From positions 186,001-250,000 of the forward strand of contig BDDD01002300.1 in assembly GCA_001972305.1 (NCBI GenBank): a stretch of DNA of 64,000 nucleotides. Reading direction: 5' to 3'. This DNA comes from Cephalotus follicularis (Eukaryota > Streptophyta > Magnoliopsida > Oxalidales > Cephalotaceae). How positions within the stretch are numbered: position 1 is the stretch's first letter; each line of letters starts with the position of its first letter. Below are positions 9,426 through 22,580 of this stretch, piece by piece. Both the position numbers and the translations under genes were made by a program. Below the pieces are notes generated by a model that was not told the origin of the DNA, made no database searches, and saw nothing but the letters and a program-made list of their open reading frames with translations.

Positions 9426-12038
9426 GTAACACCCCCGATGGTGGGAGCCCTTACAGGTCTAAATACTGAACTTAAACATGACGGAAATCTAACCAAAGAC
9501 TGATACGAAACGGAAGTGATGGTCTGAAAACATATCTTATTACAAACTGATAGAAAAAGTGTCTGAAATTTTAAGCAAAGCATAAATAAAGACTAATTAT
9601 AATTCTGATTTCCAAATACTTAAATCATAACTGAATTAAAACCAAAGTCTGAAACTGTTTGTACTGAAAGCAAATCTGATCCTAAACAAGAACCAACTCC
9701 TAGCTGATATTCTGACAATGGGTAACTCTTATCACAAATTTCCCCCATGCTCATGAAAACCTGCCGCATAGAAACAAAAACGCGGCTGAGCAAACCTCAG
9801 TACGGATAAGGAATTAAAACAGTAAACGATGGACAAAATAATTTGAACTTTAAATTCAGTAAAGTAACACAGTAAATATTCTTGAAAAGTAAAACAGAAT
9901 ATTTAAAAACGAACCGTTATAAAAATCATCATAACTTACGAAAAACAGAATGTCATAATCCAAAACATTATCTGATTCAAAACATTATCTGATTCATAAT
10001 TCCATAACAGAGAATATCTGACATACATACATATATAGGTGCAAGGGGTTCGCGAGGCCCACATGCTCTGTCGGAAAAGTCGTGTACGGCACTACACAAA
10101 CAATCCCAGTACTGAATCTTATCTTACAATAACTAGAGTATACTCATACGCCTCAAAAGGATCCATAGCCTACCCTCAGGATACATATTTAAAAGAGACG
10201 CCGTAGACCGATAACACCGCCACGGTAGGTGTCATGTCCTCCGTGCCAAAGAACATGCCTATGATACCTCATAGATAGGGTTCTTCTCTGTATGTTATTA
10301 CGCTAAAACATTGTTTTAATCTAAAACAATTTTAAACAATTTCGAAACAATTTCTGATCTTAACAAAATCTTATCTGTATCTGAAGTTAACATACCCCAA
10401 AAGTGGAAGCCATGTTAATATTTCTGATAGTGAAAACATGCATATCAAAACCAATATCTGATGAAACAATACTAAAATTCATTTTAGTAATATCATTATC
10501 AAAATGAGAATATCCAATTAAAATATGGATATTATTTCTAATAAAACCAGAAACATAATTCGTTCAATAAAACGTAAAGAATCCGTACAAAACATAGTTT
10601 AACTTATTTCAGTAAAACCAAAGGAATAAGCCAAAGAGCAGAAAATCCGTACGTCATTCATATAGTAAAACTATATTTTTACTACAAAAACAGTAGGAGA
10701 GTATCAAAGAAACAAAGATCCGTACCTTAGCCGATTGAACAATCTAAACGAATACGAATACCGGACAAAAGTATCCTAGAGTGTCCTAATTTCACCAGGA
10801 ACGATAATAAGACCTAAACATACGAGTCCAAACATCACATATCATAAAAGAAATCAAAACATCAAAAAATGTCTTAAAGCGTCGACCGTTAGTACTTAGG
10901 CGTCGACGGTCTAAGGGCAACAAAGGGACTAAGCGTCGAGCAAAGGGTCGAACGACTAAGGCATAACACAGCACAAAGCGTCGACGTTCAGATACTAAGC
11001 GTCGACGGTTTACGACAGACACAGAATACCAACAGCAAAAAGCAGTTCCAATTTCCATGATCAAATCGTATTTGCCATTTATAAAAGTCATAGCAACAAT
11101 AACTAGACTTATAAACATGTTATGTGAGTCTGTAATTATTAATATAGCGATTGCAAACACGAAATCATGAAAATAACAAGATTAACATAGTATGTTTATG
11201 TCAAAATATAGTTTTTAAAATAATTTACAAAACCATGAACTATAATCTGATTTTCTTGTTTATAATCCGTAAAAACAGTAATATTCATATATATGCTTGC
11301 ATCAATGACACGATTTCTTGTTTTTAATCATCAAAATTACAACCCATGCATAAAAACCCATGAACAAACATAACAAAATTTTATTTCAACAGGCCTCCTA
11401 AAACATGCTCTAGATCATGCTATTGTGGGTTTTAATACAAAATAATAGATGATATAGAAACTATAATGTATAAACTACAATTTTCGTTTAGAAGTTACCT
11501 CCAGAAAAAGTCAAAATCAAGGTAGAAAATCGAGTTGAAAGCTGCTGTTCGTTTGTAAGAATATGCAGAAAAGTTCATGCTTTTAAAATGAGTTTTGTCT
11601 GATTAAATGCAAAATCCGGGTGTTTAATTGTCAAAATCAACATATTAGGATATTACTATATAGATCAAAAGCGTTTATACACTTAAGGAAAATCGAATAA
11701 CCAGAAAAGGCAAGGAATCAGCCTTCCAAAAACGTTGTCACCGACCAAACTGAAATGGAAACCCGATCAAAGAGTCGACAGTGTGATTAAAGCGTCGACT
11801 ATCAAGCCTTTAAATACAAAACGCGTCAAAACACACGTTTAGGCGTCGACCTTCCATCCAGCCGCCAAAGCGTCGACGGTGATAAAGAGGGCGTCGGCGC
11901 TTTATGCCCAGAAAACAACAATAAAAGGAATTCAAACCAAAAATCAAATGGGTCCACAAACCATAACATAAGTCAAACATAATATGTTCCCAAACAATAA
12001 ACATACCAACATGTCAACATAGAAAACGGGATATTACA
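9426..12038 (-). repeat. 5' LTR of the partial gypsy element
   Basis: Minus strand from TGTAATATCCCG (12038) to GGGGGTGTTACA (9426), about 2.61 kb. It is followed by a leader whose PBS-like TGGTATCAGAG is at 9409-9419. TCGA-centred palindromes of the GCGTCGACGG type cluster at 10879-11010 and 11774-11895. The stretch CTTAGGCGTCGACGGTCT (10895-10912) is identical to one in a Copia LTR at 52183-52200. Confidence 0.8.
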
Positions 12039-12294
12039 ACAAAGGTGTGTGTTTGACAAAGCCGGTCTTGGCTATGAAGAAATGAAAAATGTCAAACACT
12101 TTAACAATTTCTTTGTTAAGAAATTTGAGCCTCAAATTGTTTGTAATCATTGTGGTAGATTAGGACATATATCTACCTCTTGCTTTGTTAGAAATAATCT
12201 TGGTTTTGATAAAACTAGGAAGATTTGGGTTCCAAAAGGAACTCTTGTGACTAACTTGAAAGGACCCAAGTTCAAATGGGTACCAAAAACTTAA
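12039..12294 (+). pseudogene. Copia gag, C-terminal zinc-knuckle part
   Basis: Continues the SIRE-like gag after the nested gypsy piece: CVFDKAGLGYEEMKNVKHF, then a CCHC knuckle CNHCGRLGHISTSC and the tail WVPKGTLVTNLKGPK. The same features end the related gag at 50493-50753. No integrase or RT follows before the 3' LTR. Confidence 0.75.
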
Positions 12295-12899
12295 ACCTTG
12301 TTTTGTAGGTGTACTTGAAGTCAAGTTCAAAATGTTCAAGTACATAACTTGGGGAGAAAGTTTTTGTTGAGGGGGAAGTATTGATATTATGTTAATAATA
12401 ATATTGCTTCTTTTAATCTTTTACTTAGTATCATTTTATCCAACAATTGGTATCTCTCAATTTTTTTATGATATTGATATTTTTTAACTTTCAATAGATT
12501 TCATTTCAAGTGGTATTCTTTGATTCTCAAATGGTATTCCTTTAATATTCCTTTAAAATTGTTTATATTGGTATCAATTCTTTGAAATAGTCTTCTTTTG
12601 ATGCTAACAAAAAGGGGGAGAATGCTTAATGCTTAAAGAAAAATTGATAGCTTATGCTAAGGGGGAGCTAGATATGAAAATGTGCTATTAATGATGAATA
12701 TGTTAAAAGGAGAGTTTATGATAAAAGCAAGCTAGATAAGATTTACGTGCATAAATTGTTATTTGAAAAAAATGAAAATTAGATATCATATTAAGGGGGA
12801 GTATATCTAAAGTTTTTATGTTGGTATCTAAAAAAGAAAATCTTTTTGCTTTGAAATGTCATATATTTTTCCATAATGAAGCAAATTTTTGTAATCATC
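12295..12899 (+). other. 3' noncoding region of the Copia element with PPT-like tracts
   Basis: AT-rich, no coding similarity. It contains four purine tracts resembling the PPT, near 12369, 12609, 12659 and 12793, each with GGGGGA. This is where a full SIRE element would hold pol or extra sequence. Confidence 0.6.
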
Positions 12900-12913
12900 A
12901 AAAAGGGGGAGAT
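12900..12913 (+). other. Polypurine tract of SIRE-like element
   Basis: AAAAAGGGGGAGAT lies immediately before the 3' LTR start TGTTGACATT, the expected place for the plus-strand primer. Confidence 0.85.
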
Positions 12914-14140
12914 TGTTGACATTGAGTCTCAATCCTAAGTTTTAATGATTACAAATTTGCATTTAACATGTTTACTTAATGTTCAAGATATTAGAAAGTT
13001 CCACAAAAGGCAAAAATCATCTACAGGGAAAAGACATCGACCTACAAGCAAAGACATCGACATCCGTACAAAAGACATCGATCCCTTTCCTAAAGACATC
13101 GACGTCTTTAGTGCCCAAAGTTACAGGTCAAATTCTAGTGAAGACATCGATCCATACAAGCAAAGACATCGACGTCCGTACCAAAGACATCGATCCCTTT
13201 CCAAAGACATCGACGTCTTTCTAGACCAATCTGCCAAAGCCAGAAAAGACATCGACCCATGAAGAAGAAGTCGATGTGATGCTCATAGATTCAAATGCCT
13301 GGACATATTCCCAGAAATGACATTGACGCCTTTAAAAAGACATCGACGTCTTTTTAAATGGATTGACCCGGGAAACATGGAACGGCTAGTAAACGCACTT
13401 GCAACGGCTAGCAACTATCAAAGACATCGACGCCTTTCTAAAGACATTGACGTCTTTATATCAGCAGAGACAAAAACAAAGTTGCATCAACAAATTTTTT
13501 TTATATCCAATATGCCCAAGACTTTTGAAACGACTATAATCTGAAGAATGCTATAAATACAAGCCAAGATACAAGCTCAAAGTAGACTTGAACACAACTC
13601 TTGAACATCCAATCACAAAAACTCAACTTGCACATGTACAAAGAGAAAGACATCAAGCTAGAGTTTTACACTTTCACATCCAAAGCTTGCAACTAGTTTA
13701 CACTTTCATATCCAACCTTTGAGAGGTTACTTGTAAACACAAAACCTTTTCTTTCATCCATTGTAATAGAGGGGAGTGAACCCTTGTAAGGTGTTTGATT
13801 GATTTGGACCCGAAACCCAAAATCAAGTGTAAGGTGTTTGATTGATTTGCACCCGGAACCCAAAATCAAGTGTAAGGTGGTTTACTTTGATTTGCACCCG
13901 TAAGCCAAAAATCAAAGGTTGCTAGTGGTAACTAGTGGAAACTCAAGGGGTTCTTGAGAAAGTGGACGTAGGCACGGATTTGCCGAACCACTATAAATTC
14001 GTTTGCACACTCTCTAACTCTTATCTCTTTACTTACTATTGTATTGATTGTTTTCTTGTGTGCTTGTTTAGATTCATAGTCTTAATTTGTTTATTCCGCA
14101 AACATATTTACTTGTTTAAAGTTTCCATATAGCATTTTCA
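12914..14140 (+). repeat. 3' LTR of SIRE-like Copia element
   Basis: Same termini as the 5' LTR (TGTTGACATT...AGCATTTTCA), 1,227 bp, about 3% different by eye. It carries the same palindrome array at about 13030-13460 and a TATAAATA near 13552. The duplicated target GTATT follows at 14141-14145. Confidence 0.9.
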
Positions 14141-14145
14141 GTATT

Positions 14146-16490
14146 GATGGATGATATGGATTGTATATGATATACACTAGTTTCCACTTCTATGTCTGTT
14201 TATGGGTAGTGGAGGTTCAGTAGAACCTGATCGTACCTTATATGATTTTTGCCTAAAGGAAGCCTATTTTTATATATAGGTGCTTCAGTTCTTTCTATTC
14301 TCATTCTCATTTCTTATTCCATTTTAGAGCGAGAGTGAGTTAGAGAGAGAAATTGGGTGGAATCAAGAAAACAAGGTGTCTTTGGGATTGTGGTAGTGTA
14401 TAGAACCTGAAGGGAGAAGCATAACGCAGATTTAAACAACACATTCTCCGTTCTTCGCCAAATTTAAGGTAGGTTCTACATATGCTTTGATCTCCACATT
14501 GTGATGGTTTTGCATGATGGTATGGTTATGGATAGTTGTATGTATGTTAGACAGATGGTTTATGGTACCAGATATGGTTAATAACAGATCAAAATGGAGA
14601 TTGGAGAGAAATTTGAGAGTTGAGACCTTTTAGCCAATTTCTATTTTCTCTCAATCTATGGGTTTTGGGAATGGATTTAAACGGTTTAAAATCTATTTTT
14701 TAGTTTTAATCGATGTTTGGAGCTTATAGCTTCGTTTGAATCGAATTTTAAATGGTTTAAATGAGTTTTTGATCGATTTTGTAGTGTTGACAGCAGCCCA
14801 GGGCGTCGACGTCTTCTTTGTATGCGTCGACATGTTCTTTAGCACCCAGAGCGTCGACGGTTAGACGTTAAGCATCAACACCTTAAGTATCCTTTGCGTT
14901 TGGTATGCTAATCAGCACGACACATTAACGCGATAAAGGAAAATGGACGTAAGCATTGACGCTTTTGGCAAAACCGTTGATGCCTTATCTATTGTAAGCG
15001 GTTGATGCTTAGTGCTTAAGGCATACTTCTTTAACCGTCGATGCCTAGCGCAAAGCATCAACGTTTAGACGTTAAGCGTTGACGCCTAAACATTAAGGCG
15101 TCGATGCCTAAAACACTTGTTTTAGCCTAACTAAACTGTTTTTAATCCCAAATGGTTTTCTCTTCAAATGGATCCATAGGAAGCCTCCATAAGGCCTTGT
15201 GACCTATGTGAATCCTCTTTAAACATCTTTTGATCTTTAAATTAACTTTCAAGTAATTCTTTAAAGGAAGTTTTATCAAACAGGGGTTTTTATACAAATA
15301 GTTTTCAAAAATGGTTAAGATAGCTCAATTGGTACATTTGGATGCGGATATCCTAGTTGGACTTCCTCTCCATTATTTTCAAACTCCGATTGGGACCAAG
15401 AAAATGGTTATGGAAAATGGTCATGGCAATAAGGTTATGGAAAATGGTTTTTAAATAGTTTTGATGGATGGATCATATGTGATCCTTTATGGTTAGGTCC
15501 CTATCCTTTAAATGAAAATATGGTTATGGGCAACGAGAATGGTATGGATATGATTGATGGATTGTTATGGTTGAGACCTTACGGGATAACCCATTCATAA
15601 TCTTTATTTTCGTCATGAAGAATTATGGATGTAGGCCACATATTATAGTTATGAAATCCTCCCTTTTCGGGTGGTTTGAGCAATCACCGCATTGTGGATG
15701 GATATGGTATGGTATGCTTACAGACATGTCTTAGCTCGTAGAGATCTCATTATGGTATGGGCTAGTTTCCTCGGGACTAACATTATGGTATGGTATGGAT
15801 TATGTGGCCGGTGTTATCCTATGCTCCATACGGCTATGACACGGAGAGTGTATAGACGATGGAGGTACTATCTCGGGACGGAGTGGCAGAGAAGTACTTG
15901 ACCCTATGGATTGATTGTCCCCATGGATGGTTATGGATTTTTTATGGAGTGTCTGCAGGCCTATGACCTTAATTTGCTTAGGACTAGCCCAGTATACCAT
16001 CGCTTAGAGATGGTTGATATACTGAAACTGTCCATAATTGGTATTCATGCATGTAACATGTCATGTATATATATCTTTTATCTATTTCATGCATAGCATA
16101 TAGTGTAGCCTACACTGCCATGGGTTGCTGACCCATTCTCATAATGGGTTAGGTTCAGGTTCAGGTACATGTAATGCACCGCAGTGAAGCCGCTCGAGAA
16201 GGATTGGGCTTTCCAGACAGATCTTGGTTAGTGGTTTAGATTGTGCTATCTACCTTGTGTATAAGATTGGATGTATAAGAGACATTTGTATTTTAGTTTT
16301 TGACCTGCCGGCTTATGACAGTGCTTAAGATATGTATGTTGATGTTATGGATATGGTTGGGCTTGTCTTTTAATATTGATGATTATCTTCCGCATGCATA
16401 TGGTATTTAAAGTTTTAAATTTTATAGCACTTTTGGAGTATGATATGTATGAATTGATTGAACAGATGGAATATCACGCGTCGGAGAGCC
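14146..16490 (+). repeat. 5' LTR of B, main part
   Basis: Continues the LTR after the Copia insertion, starting GATGGATGATATGG, matching the 3' LTR from 21577. TCGA-type palindromes (GCGTCGACG and decayed relatives) cluster at 14800-15115. A TATATATAGG box follows GCCTATTTT near 14270. The right border is approximate because similarity to the 3' LTR fades after CACGCGT near 16490 and no PBS was recognised. Confidence 0.75.
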
Positions 16491-16663
16491 ACGCTATGTT
16501 GGCTATGCCAGGATAGGATCATTGGCTATAGGAATTAAGTGATATGGATAAGATGGTTGTTATTGGAATTGAGTGATATTGATGACTTGTTGACTGCTAT
16601 ATTTGTTTTGGAATTATTGTTATGAATTGGATAGATGACTTTTGTCTCTTATACAAGGTAGAT

Positions 16664-18020
16664 ATGGAAGGTCGAAGAGGAGATAAAGGAAAAGCTAAGG
16701 CAGGGCCGTCTACCATACGTACCTGAGCTAGTAGAGATATGGAAGAACCAGAAGAACAAAATGTGAGCCAAGAAATAGATTTTGATGCTCCTAGCCAAAG
16801 CGGACCCATAGGTTTTATGAGGAAGATGTATAATATGATGAATCGGATGAATGAGTTTATGCAACGAAAAAAAGCTACAATTGAGCAAACTCCAGCTACA
16901 AGGTTGGTTAGGTGTGCAGTAGAGGCACCGGAGCAGACCCCAGTTGTATGACCCGCTAGGCGTGCCGAAATAGCAAGGAGATCTGTTGACCTACCTCCAC
17001 CCAGGGAGGATCCTTTAGTCAGGTTTTTGAGGTTAAATCTTCCAGCTTTTACGAGGGACCTTGATGCTGTTACTGCTGAGAGATGGCTGATGCAAATGGA
17101 GAAAATCTTCTGAGTCTTGAGATGTTCAGACTCTAAGAAAGTTGTCTTCGCCACATATATGCTGTAGGGCAAAGCAGAAAATTGGTGGAACATGGTTGCT
17201 GCCTCATGGGAGGAAAATGGGATATCGAATTCATGGGACATGTTCAGAATAGAGTTCAATGAGCAGTATTATCCTGAGGCTGAAGTTGTTAAGAGGGTGG
17301 CTGAATTTCTTGTCTTAACTCAAGGCAGTATGACGGTAGCACAATGCGAAGCCAAATTTGTTGAATTGTCAATGATAGCTCCCCATATGGTTGGTACAGA
17401 AGCAAGAAAGGCTAAGAGATTTCTTGGTGGCCTCAGACCATATATTAGACAGAGGCTAATACCTCTCAGATTGAGATCTTTCATGGAGTTGGCTAGCAAA
17501 GCCAAAGATATTTAGGCGTTAGCAGAGGAGTTGCGTAATTTACGGATTCAGTCTTATCGTAGCAGGCCTACTTCTTCAAGATGGCAGTCAGGGAGGAGTT
17601 CTGGGAGCAGTGACAAGTCCCAAAGATCCGAGAACAACAGTCATGGTCAGGGTGGCTCACCTCAATGTGTCGGCAGCCCACCCTGTTTTTCTGGTCAGAG
17701 AGTCCAGAGAGTCGCAACAGATGGGTAGAGGTCATAGCTCCCGGCAGAGGCGCAAAGGGCAAGATTCATAGCAGAGAAGCCAGGGGATGCAGGGAGACCG
17801 CTCTAGACTTTTCATTGGTGGAAATCAGGTTCCCTTTGATTCGTGCGTGCACTGTGGACGCACGAACCACACATCGGATGATTGTTGGTGGATAGCTGGT
17901 AAATACATGGTACGTGGGGCTTTTGATCACATAGTTAGGGAGTGCCCTCATGATAGATATGGTTATGGGAGTCATCCAGGATAGAGTTCAGGCCGATCTC
18001 AGGGAGGTTCTCAGCAGAAC
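16664..18020 (+). pseudogene. gag of chromovirus B
   Basis: Starts MEGRRGDKGKAKAGPSTIRT at 16664. The gag domain reads LPAFTRDLDAVTAERWLMQM, then GKAENWWNMV, then FNEQYYPEAEVVKRVAEF and RFLGGLRPYIRQRL, the usual chromovirus gag order. A CCHC-type knuckle region (CVHCGRTNHTSDDC) lies at about 17845-17890, with a second one after it. It is a decayed copy in several pieces, followed directly by protease. Confidence 0.8.
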
Positions 18021-18125
18021 CAGAGTATTGGTTATGAGTAGGTTAGTGGTTCTAGACAGCAGTATCAGGGCTGTCCTAGCACCAGTTCGCCTTCAGTAGC
18101 AGGGAGAGATCGAGGAAAGCAGCCT

Positions 18126-21100
18126 ATGGGGTGGGCATCTACCATGCAGGGTAGGGTATATGGTATGGATCAAGGTGTTGCAGGAGGATCTACCTCAGTA
18201 ATTGGAGGTACTATTCGTATCTCTCAGCATATGGCACAGATTTTTATAGATCCGGGCTCATCTCATTCATACATTGCATCACATTTTATATGCCATGGTA
18301 ATGTGCAGCCCAAGCCTTTGACTTTTGTGATGGAGGTTAGTACCCCAGTGGGGGAGTTTGTTATTTCAAAATGGGTATGCAGGTCTTGTGTTTTAGAGAT
18401 CGTCGACAGTGTTTTGTTAGCAGATCTTATAGTGTTGTTGATGGGTGGATGTGATTCTTGGGATGGATTGGTTATCGGTGCATTATGCCCATGTGGATTG
18501 TAACAGGAAGGTTGTGATCTTAAGTATGTCATGACAGTCTCAGTTCCAGTTTATTGAAACCTTAGAGCACCAGCCGGTTCAGATGATATCAGCTCTTCAT
18601 GCTGATAGGCTTGTGAGACAGGGTTGCAGTGGTTTCCTAGCACATGTGACGGATATCAAGAAATGGGTACCGAGGTTGGAGGATGTTCCGGTTGTTTCTG
18701 AGTATCCGGACATGTTTGAAGATGAGTTGACATCCTTACCGCCCGAGAGGGATATGGAGTTTGTGATTGATTTGCTTCCAGGGATGACACCAATATCGAG
18801 AGCTCTTTATCGTATGGCCCCTCCTGAGTGGAAATGGCCCCTCTTGAGTTGAAAGTTCAGTTATAGGAGTTGGTCGATAGAGGTTTTATCAGACCGAGTG
18901 TTTCCCCTTGGGGAGCACCTGTCTTGTTTGTGAAGAAAAATGATGGATCCCTCCGGATGTGTATAGATTATCGGCAGCTCAACAGGGTTACAATTAAGAA
19001 TAAGTACCCATTGCCGTATATCGATGAGTTGTTTGATCAATTGAAAGGTGCTTCGGTGTTCTCTAAATTGGATTTGAGATCAGGATATCATCAGCTCAGT
19101 CAAGATATGGGCACTATGAGTTTGTAGTGATGCCGTTTGGGGTAACCAATGCCCCTGCCGCATTCATGAGTTTGATGAACAGGGTGTTCAGCCTGTATCT
19201 CGGCCAGTTTATCGTGGCCTTCATTGATGATATCTTGGTATATTCTAGGAGTATGGAGGAGCATGGGGAACATTTGCTCTTGGCATTGCAGACTTTGAGA
19301 GATCATCGGTTGTATACCAAGTTCAGCAAATGTGAGTTTTGGTTATCGGATGTGGCTTTTCTGGGTCATGTCATTTCCAGTGCTGGATTGTGAGTGAATC
19401 CCACAAAGATAGAAGCAGTAAAGGATTGGAAACGGCCAACAAACGTGTCCGAGGTCCATAGTTTCTTAGGCTTAGCGGGCTATTACCACTGCTTTGTCAA
19501 AGGATTCTCACGGATTGCTACACCTTTGACCAGGTTGACACAGAAGAAGACATCATTTGTTTGGGATGACAGTTGTGAGCAGAGCTTCTAGGAGTTGAAG
19601 GATCACTTAATTTTTGCTCCGATCTTGGCCTTACCAGCGGGTAATGAAGGTTTCATGGTATTCAGTGATGCGTCAGGGAATGGTTTGGGCTGTGTTTTGA
19701 TGCATAATGGAAAGGTAATTGCTTATGCTTCAAGGAAATTGAAGTCTCGTGAGGGGAATTACCCCACTCATGATCTGGAGCTAGCATCGATAATCTTTGG
19801 GCTACATAAGTGGAGGCATTATCTGTATGGCACAAAGTTTGATGTTTTCACAGATCACAAGAGCTTGAAGCATCTTTTCTCTCAGAAGGACCTGAACATG
19901 AGATAGAGGAGGTGGATGGAGCTGCTCAATGATTACAATTATGAGGTACAATACCATCCAGACAAGGCTAATGTGGTGGCAGATGATTTGAGTCGCCGAT
20001 TAGCTTGCTTGACAGTTTCCTAGATTCAGGCATGACCATGATTGATGGACAAGATCAGAGAGGCTGAGGGGTTTGCTTAAGCCTACACTGGATGGTCAAG
20101 GTGGGTTGAAGTCTGAATTCTCGATTCATAGTGATGGTTTGATCAGATTTCAGGGCAGGGTTTGTGTTCCTGACAGTAAGGAACTGAAGGATGAGTTGTT
20201 GTCCCAGGCTCATCGCTCCAGTTTCTCAGTGCATCCAGGGAGCACCAAGATGTACAAAGCCCTAAAGCTCATCTATTGGTGGAACAATATGAAGAGGGAT
20301 ATAGCAGAGTATGTTGCTTCCTGCTTGGTATGTCAGCAAGTCAAGGCGGAACATCAGAGGCCAGCTGGATTACTGCAGCCGTTATCAGTGGCACAATGGA
20401 AATGAGAGCATATCACGATGGATTTTGTATAGGGATTGCCACGGATGAGAGCTAACCATGGTGCCATATGGGTTATTGTTGACCGCTTCACCAAATATGC
20501 ACATTTTCTAGCAATCTAGATGACTTCTTATTTGGAACGATTAGCATCTCTCTATGTTGGGGAGATTGTGAGACTCTATGGACTACCAGTTAGCGTTGTT
20601 TATGATAGAGTCCCATGGTTTACCTCGCGGTTTTGGAGGAAACTGCAGACAGCTCTTGGTACTCAGCTGAGTTTTAGTACGGATTTTCACCCCCAGACAG
20701 ATGGTCAATCTGAACGGACTATTCAGACTCTGGAGGATATGCTCCGAGCATGTGTGATGGATTGGGGTGGCAGTTGGGATCAGCATCTACCTTTAGTGGA
20801 GTTCTCTTATAATAATAGTTTTCATGATAGCATTGGTATGGCATCGTTTGAGGCCCTTTATGGACGGAAATGTAGAACTCTAGTCCGTTGGTTTGAGGTA
20901 GGCGAGCATAGTCTCCTAGGACCAAAGCTTGTGCAGGAAACGACAGAGAAGACCAAGGTTATCGGGGAAAGGTTTCTAACGACTCAGAGTCGACAGAAGA
21001 CTTATGATGATCATCGTCGACGGGATCTAGAGTTCTCAGTGGGTGATCATGTTTTCCTTAAAGTCTCTCTGACTAAAGGAATTATGAAGTTCGGCAAGAA

Positions 21101-21455
21101 AGGGAAGTTAGCTCCACGATTTATTGAACCTTTTGAGATCCTTGAGAGGGTAGATGCAGTAGCCTACAGACTTGCCTTACCCCCCAGCCTATCAGACATG
21201 CACAGTGTGTTTCATGTGTCGATGCTGAGGAACTATCACCCAGACCCTTCACATGTATTGCAGTATGAACCGTTGGATCTGAGGACGGATATGAGTTTTG
21301 AGGAGATGTCTGTTCAGATTCTTGACCGCCTAGTCAAGAAGCTACGAAACAAGGAGATTGCTTTGGTTAGGGTTTTATGGCAGTATCACGGGCTCGAAGA
21401 AGCAACATGGGAGCGTGAGGATGACATGAGAGCTTTGTATCCTCATTTGTATTAA
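18126..21455 (+). pseudogene. pol of chromovirus B (PR-RT-RH-IN-chromodomain)
   Basis: Protease has FIDPGSSHSYIASHF near 18240. RT begins near 18583 with [29 protein letters not shown] and the active-site box [10 protein letters not shown] near 19217. RNase H has [14 protein letters not shown] and [11 protein letters not shown] (19655-19880). Integrase has the HHCC zinc module (HPGSTKMYK...CLVCQQVK, 20230-20340) and QTDGQSERTIQTLEDML near 20695. The C-terminal chromodomain-like segment VRVLWQYHGLEEATWERED ends PHLY at 21455. Chromodomains steer integration to heterochromatin. The order RT-RH-IN marks Ty3/gypsy; the chromodomain marks a chromovirus. It is broken, with several breaks. Confidence 0.88.
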
Positions 21456-21482
21456 TCCTAGGGATTATTGGGATGACATTTC

Positions 21483-21498
21483 TTTAAGGAAGGGAGGA
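21483..21498 (+). other. Polypurine tract of B
   Basis: TTTAAGGAAGGGAGGA directly precedes the 3' LTR start TGTAAGCC. Confidence 0.8.
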
Positions 21499-22580
21499 TG
21501 TAAGCCTCATATATTTTATATGTACAGAATGGTATGCATTATTGTTTGTACTCATATGGTATTGTACAATATTGTATTGATGGATGGTATGGATTGTATA
21601 TGATATATACTATTTTCCACTTCTATGTCTGTTTATGGGTATTAGAGGTTCAGTAGAACCTGAACGCAGCTTATATGATTTTCGCCTAAAGGGAGCCTAT
21701 TTCTATATATAGGCGGTTCAATTCTTTCTATTCTCATTCTCATTTCTCATTCCATTCTAGAGAGTGAGTGAGTTAGAGACACAAAGTGCGGGAAATCAAG
21801 CAAACAAGGTGTCTCTGGGATAGTGGCAGTGTATAGAACCTGAAGGGAGAAGTAGAACAAAGATTTTAACAACATATTCTCCGTTCTCAACCAAATTTAA
21901 GGTAGGTTCTACATATGCTTTAATCTCCACATTGTGATGGTTTTGCATGATGGTATGGTTATGTATAGTTGTATGTATGTTAGATGGATGGTTTATGGTA
22001 CCGGGTATGGTTAATAACAGATCGAAATGGAGATTGGAGAGAAATTTGAGAGTTGGGACCTTTTATCCAATTTCCGTTTTCTCTCAATCTATAGGTTATA
22101 GGAATGGATTTAAACGGTTTAAAAGTTGTTTTTGAGTTTTAATCGATGTTTGGAGCTTACAACTTCCTTTGAATATAATTTTAAACGCTTTAAATGAGTT
22201 TTTCATCGATTTTACAGTGTTGACAGCAGCCCAGGGCACGACGTGTTCTTCATATGTGTCGACGTGTTCTTCAGCACCCAGAGCGTTGACGCTTAGACAT
22301 TAAGCGTCGACACCTTAAATGGTATGGTATGCTTATAGACATGTCTTAGCTCGCAGAGATCTGTATTATTGTATTAGCTAGTACCCTTGGGACTAGCATT
22401 ATGGTATGGTATGGATTATGTGGCCAGCGTTGTCCTAATCTCTAGACGGCTATGGCACAGAGAGTGTATAGGCGATGGAGGTACTATCTCAGGTCGGAGT
22501 GGCAGAGAAGTATTTGACCATATGGATTGATTGTCCCCATGGATGGTTATGGATTGTTTATGGAGTGTCTGCAGGCCTAT
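21499..22580 (+). repeat. 3' LTR of B, left part
   Basis: Starts TGTAAGCCTCATATATT after the PPT. It is interrupted by solo LTR C with the CCTAT duplication and resumes at 25317. It is shorter overall than the 5' LTR. The TCGA motif region lies around 22232-22310. Confidence 0.88.

Larger units (their letters stand above)
8785..12038 (-). mobile_element. Partial Ty3/gypsy element (5' LTR, PBS, start of gag) inside Copia gag
   Basis: Minus-strand element: an LTR of about 2.6 kb (12038 down to 9426), a PBS, then a gag N-terminus starting at 9252. Only this 5' part is present; pol and the second LTR are not in the window. It interrupts the Copia gag between its coiled coil and its C-terminal knuckle. 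The gag style (MARTRN..., GDAHTWWKTLK) fits Tekay-type chromoviruses. It is broken. It must be younger than the Copia copy it entered, so under about 1 million years if the LTR estimate of its host holds. Confidence 0.85.
6083..14140 (+). mobile_element. Gag-only SIRE-like Copia element nested in B
   Basis: Two LTRs of about 1.23 kb, a PBS for initiator tRNA-Met, gag with zinc knuckles, a long 3' noncoding stretch and a PPT. No protease, integrase or RT is seen anywhere between the LTRs, so this copy is non-autonomous and would depend on proteins from a full relative. The flanks carry GTATT at 6066-6070 and 14141-14145, with 12 extra bases (6071-6082) between the left duplication and the LTR. 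By-eye LTR differences are about 35 in 1.23 kb (near 3%), roughly 1 million years at a commonly used plant LTR rate. A partial gypsy element (8785-12038) interrupts gag. Confidence 0.88.
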
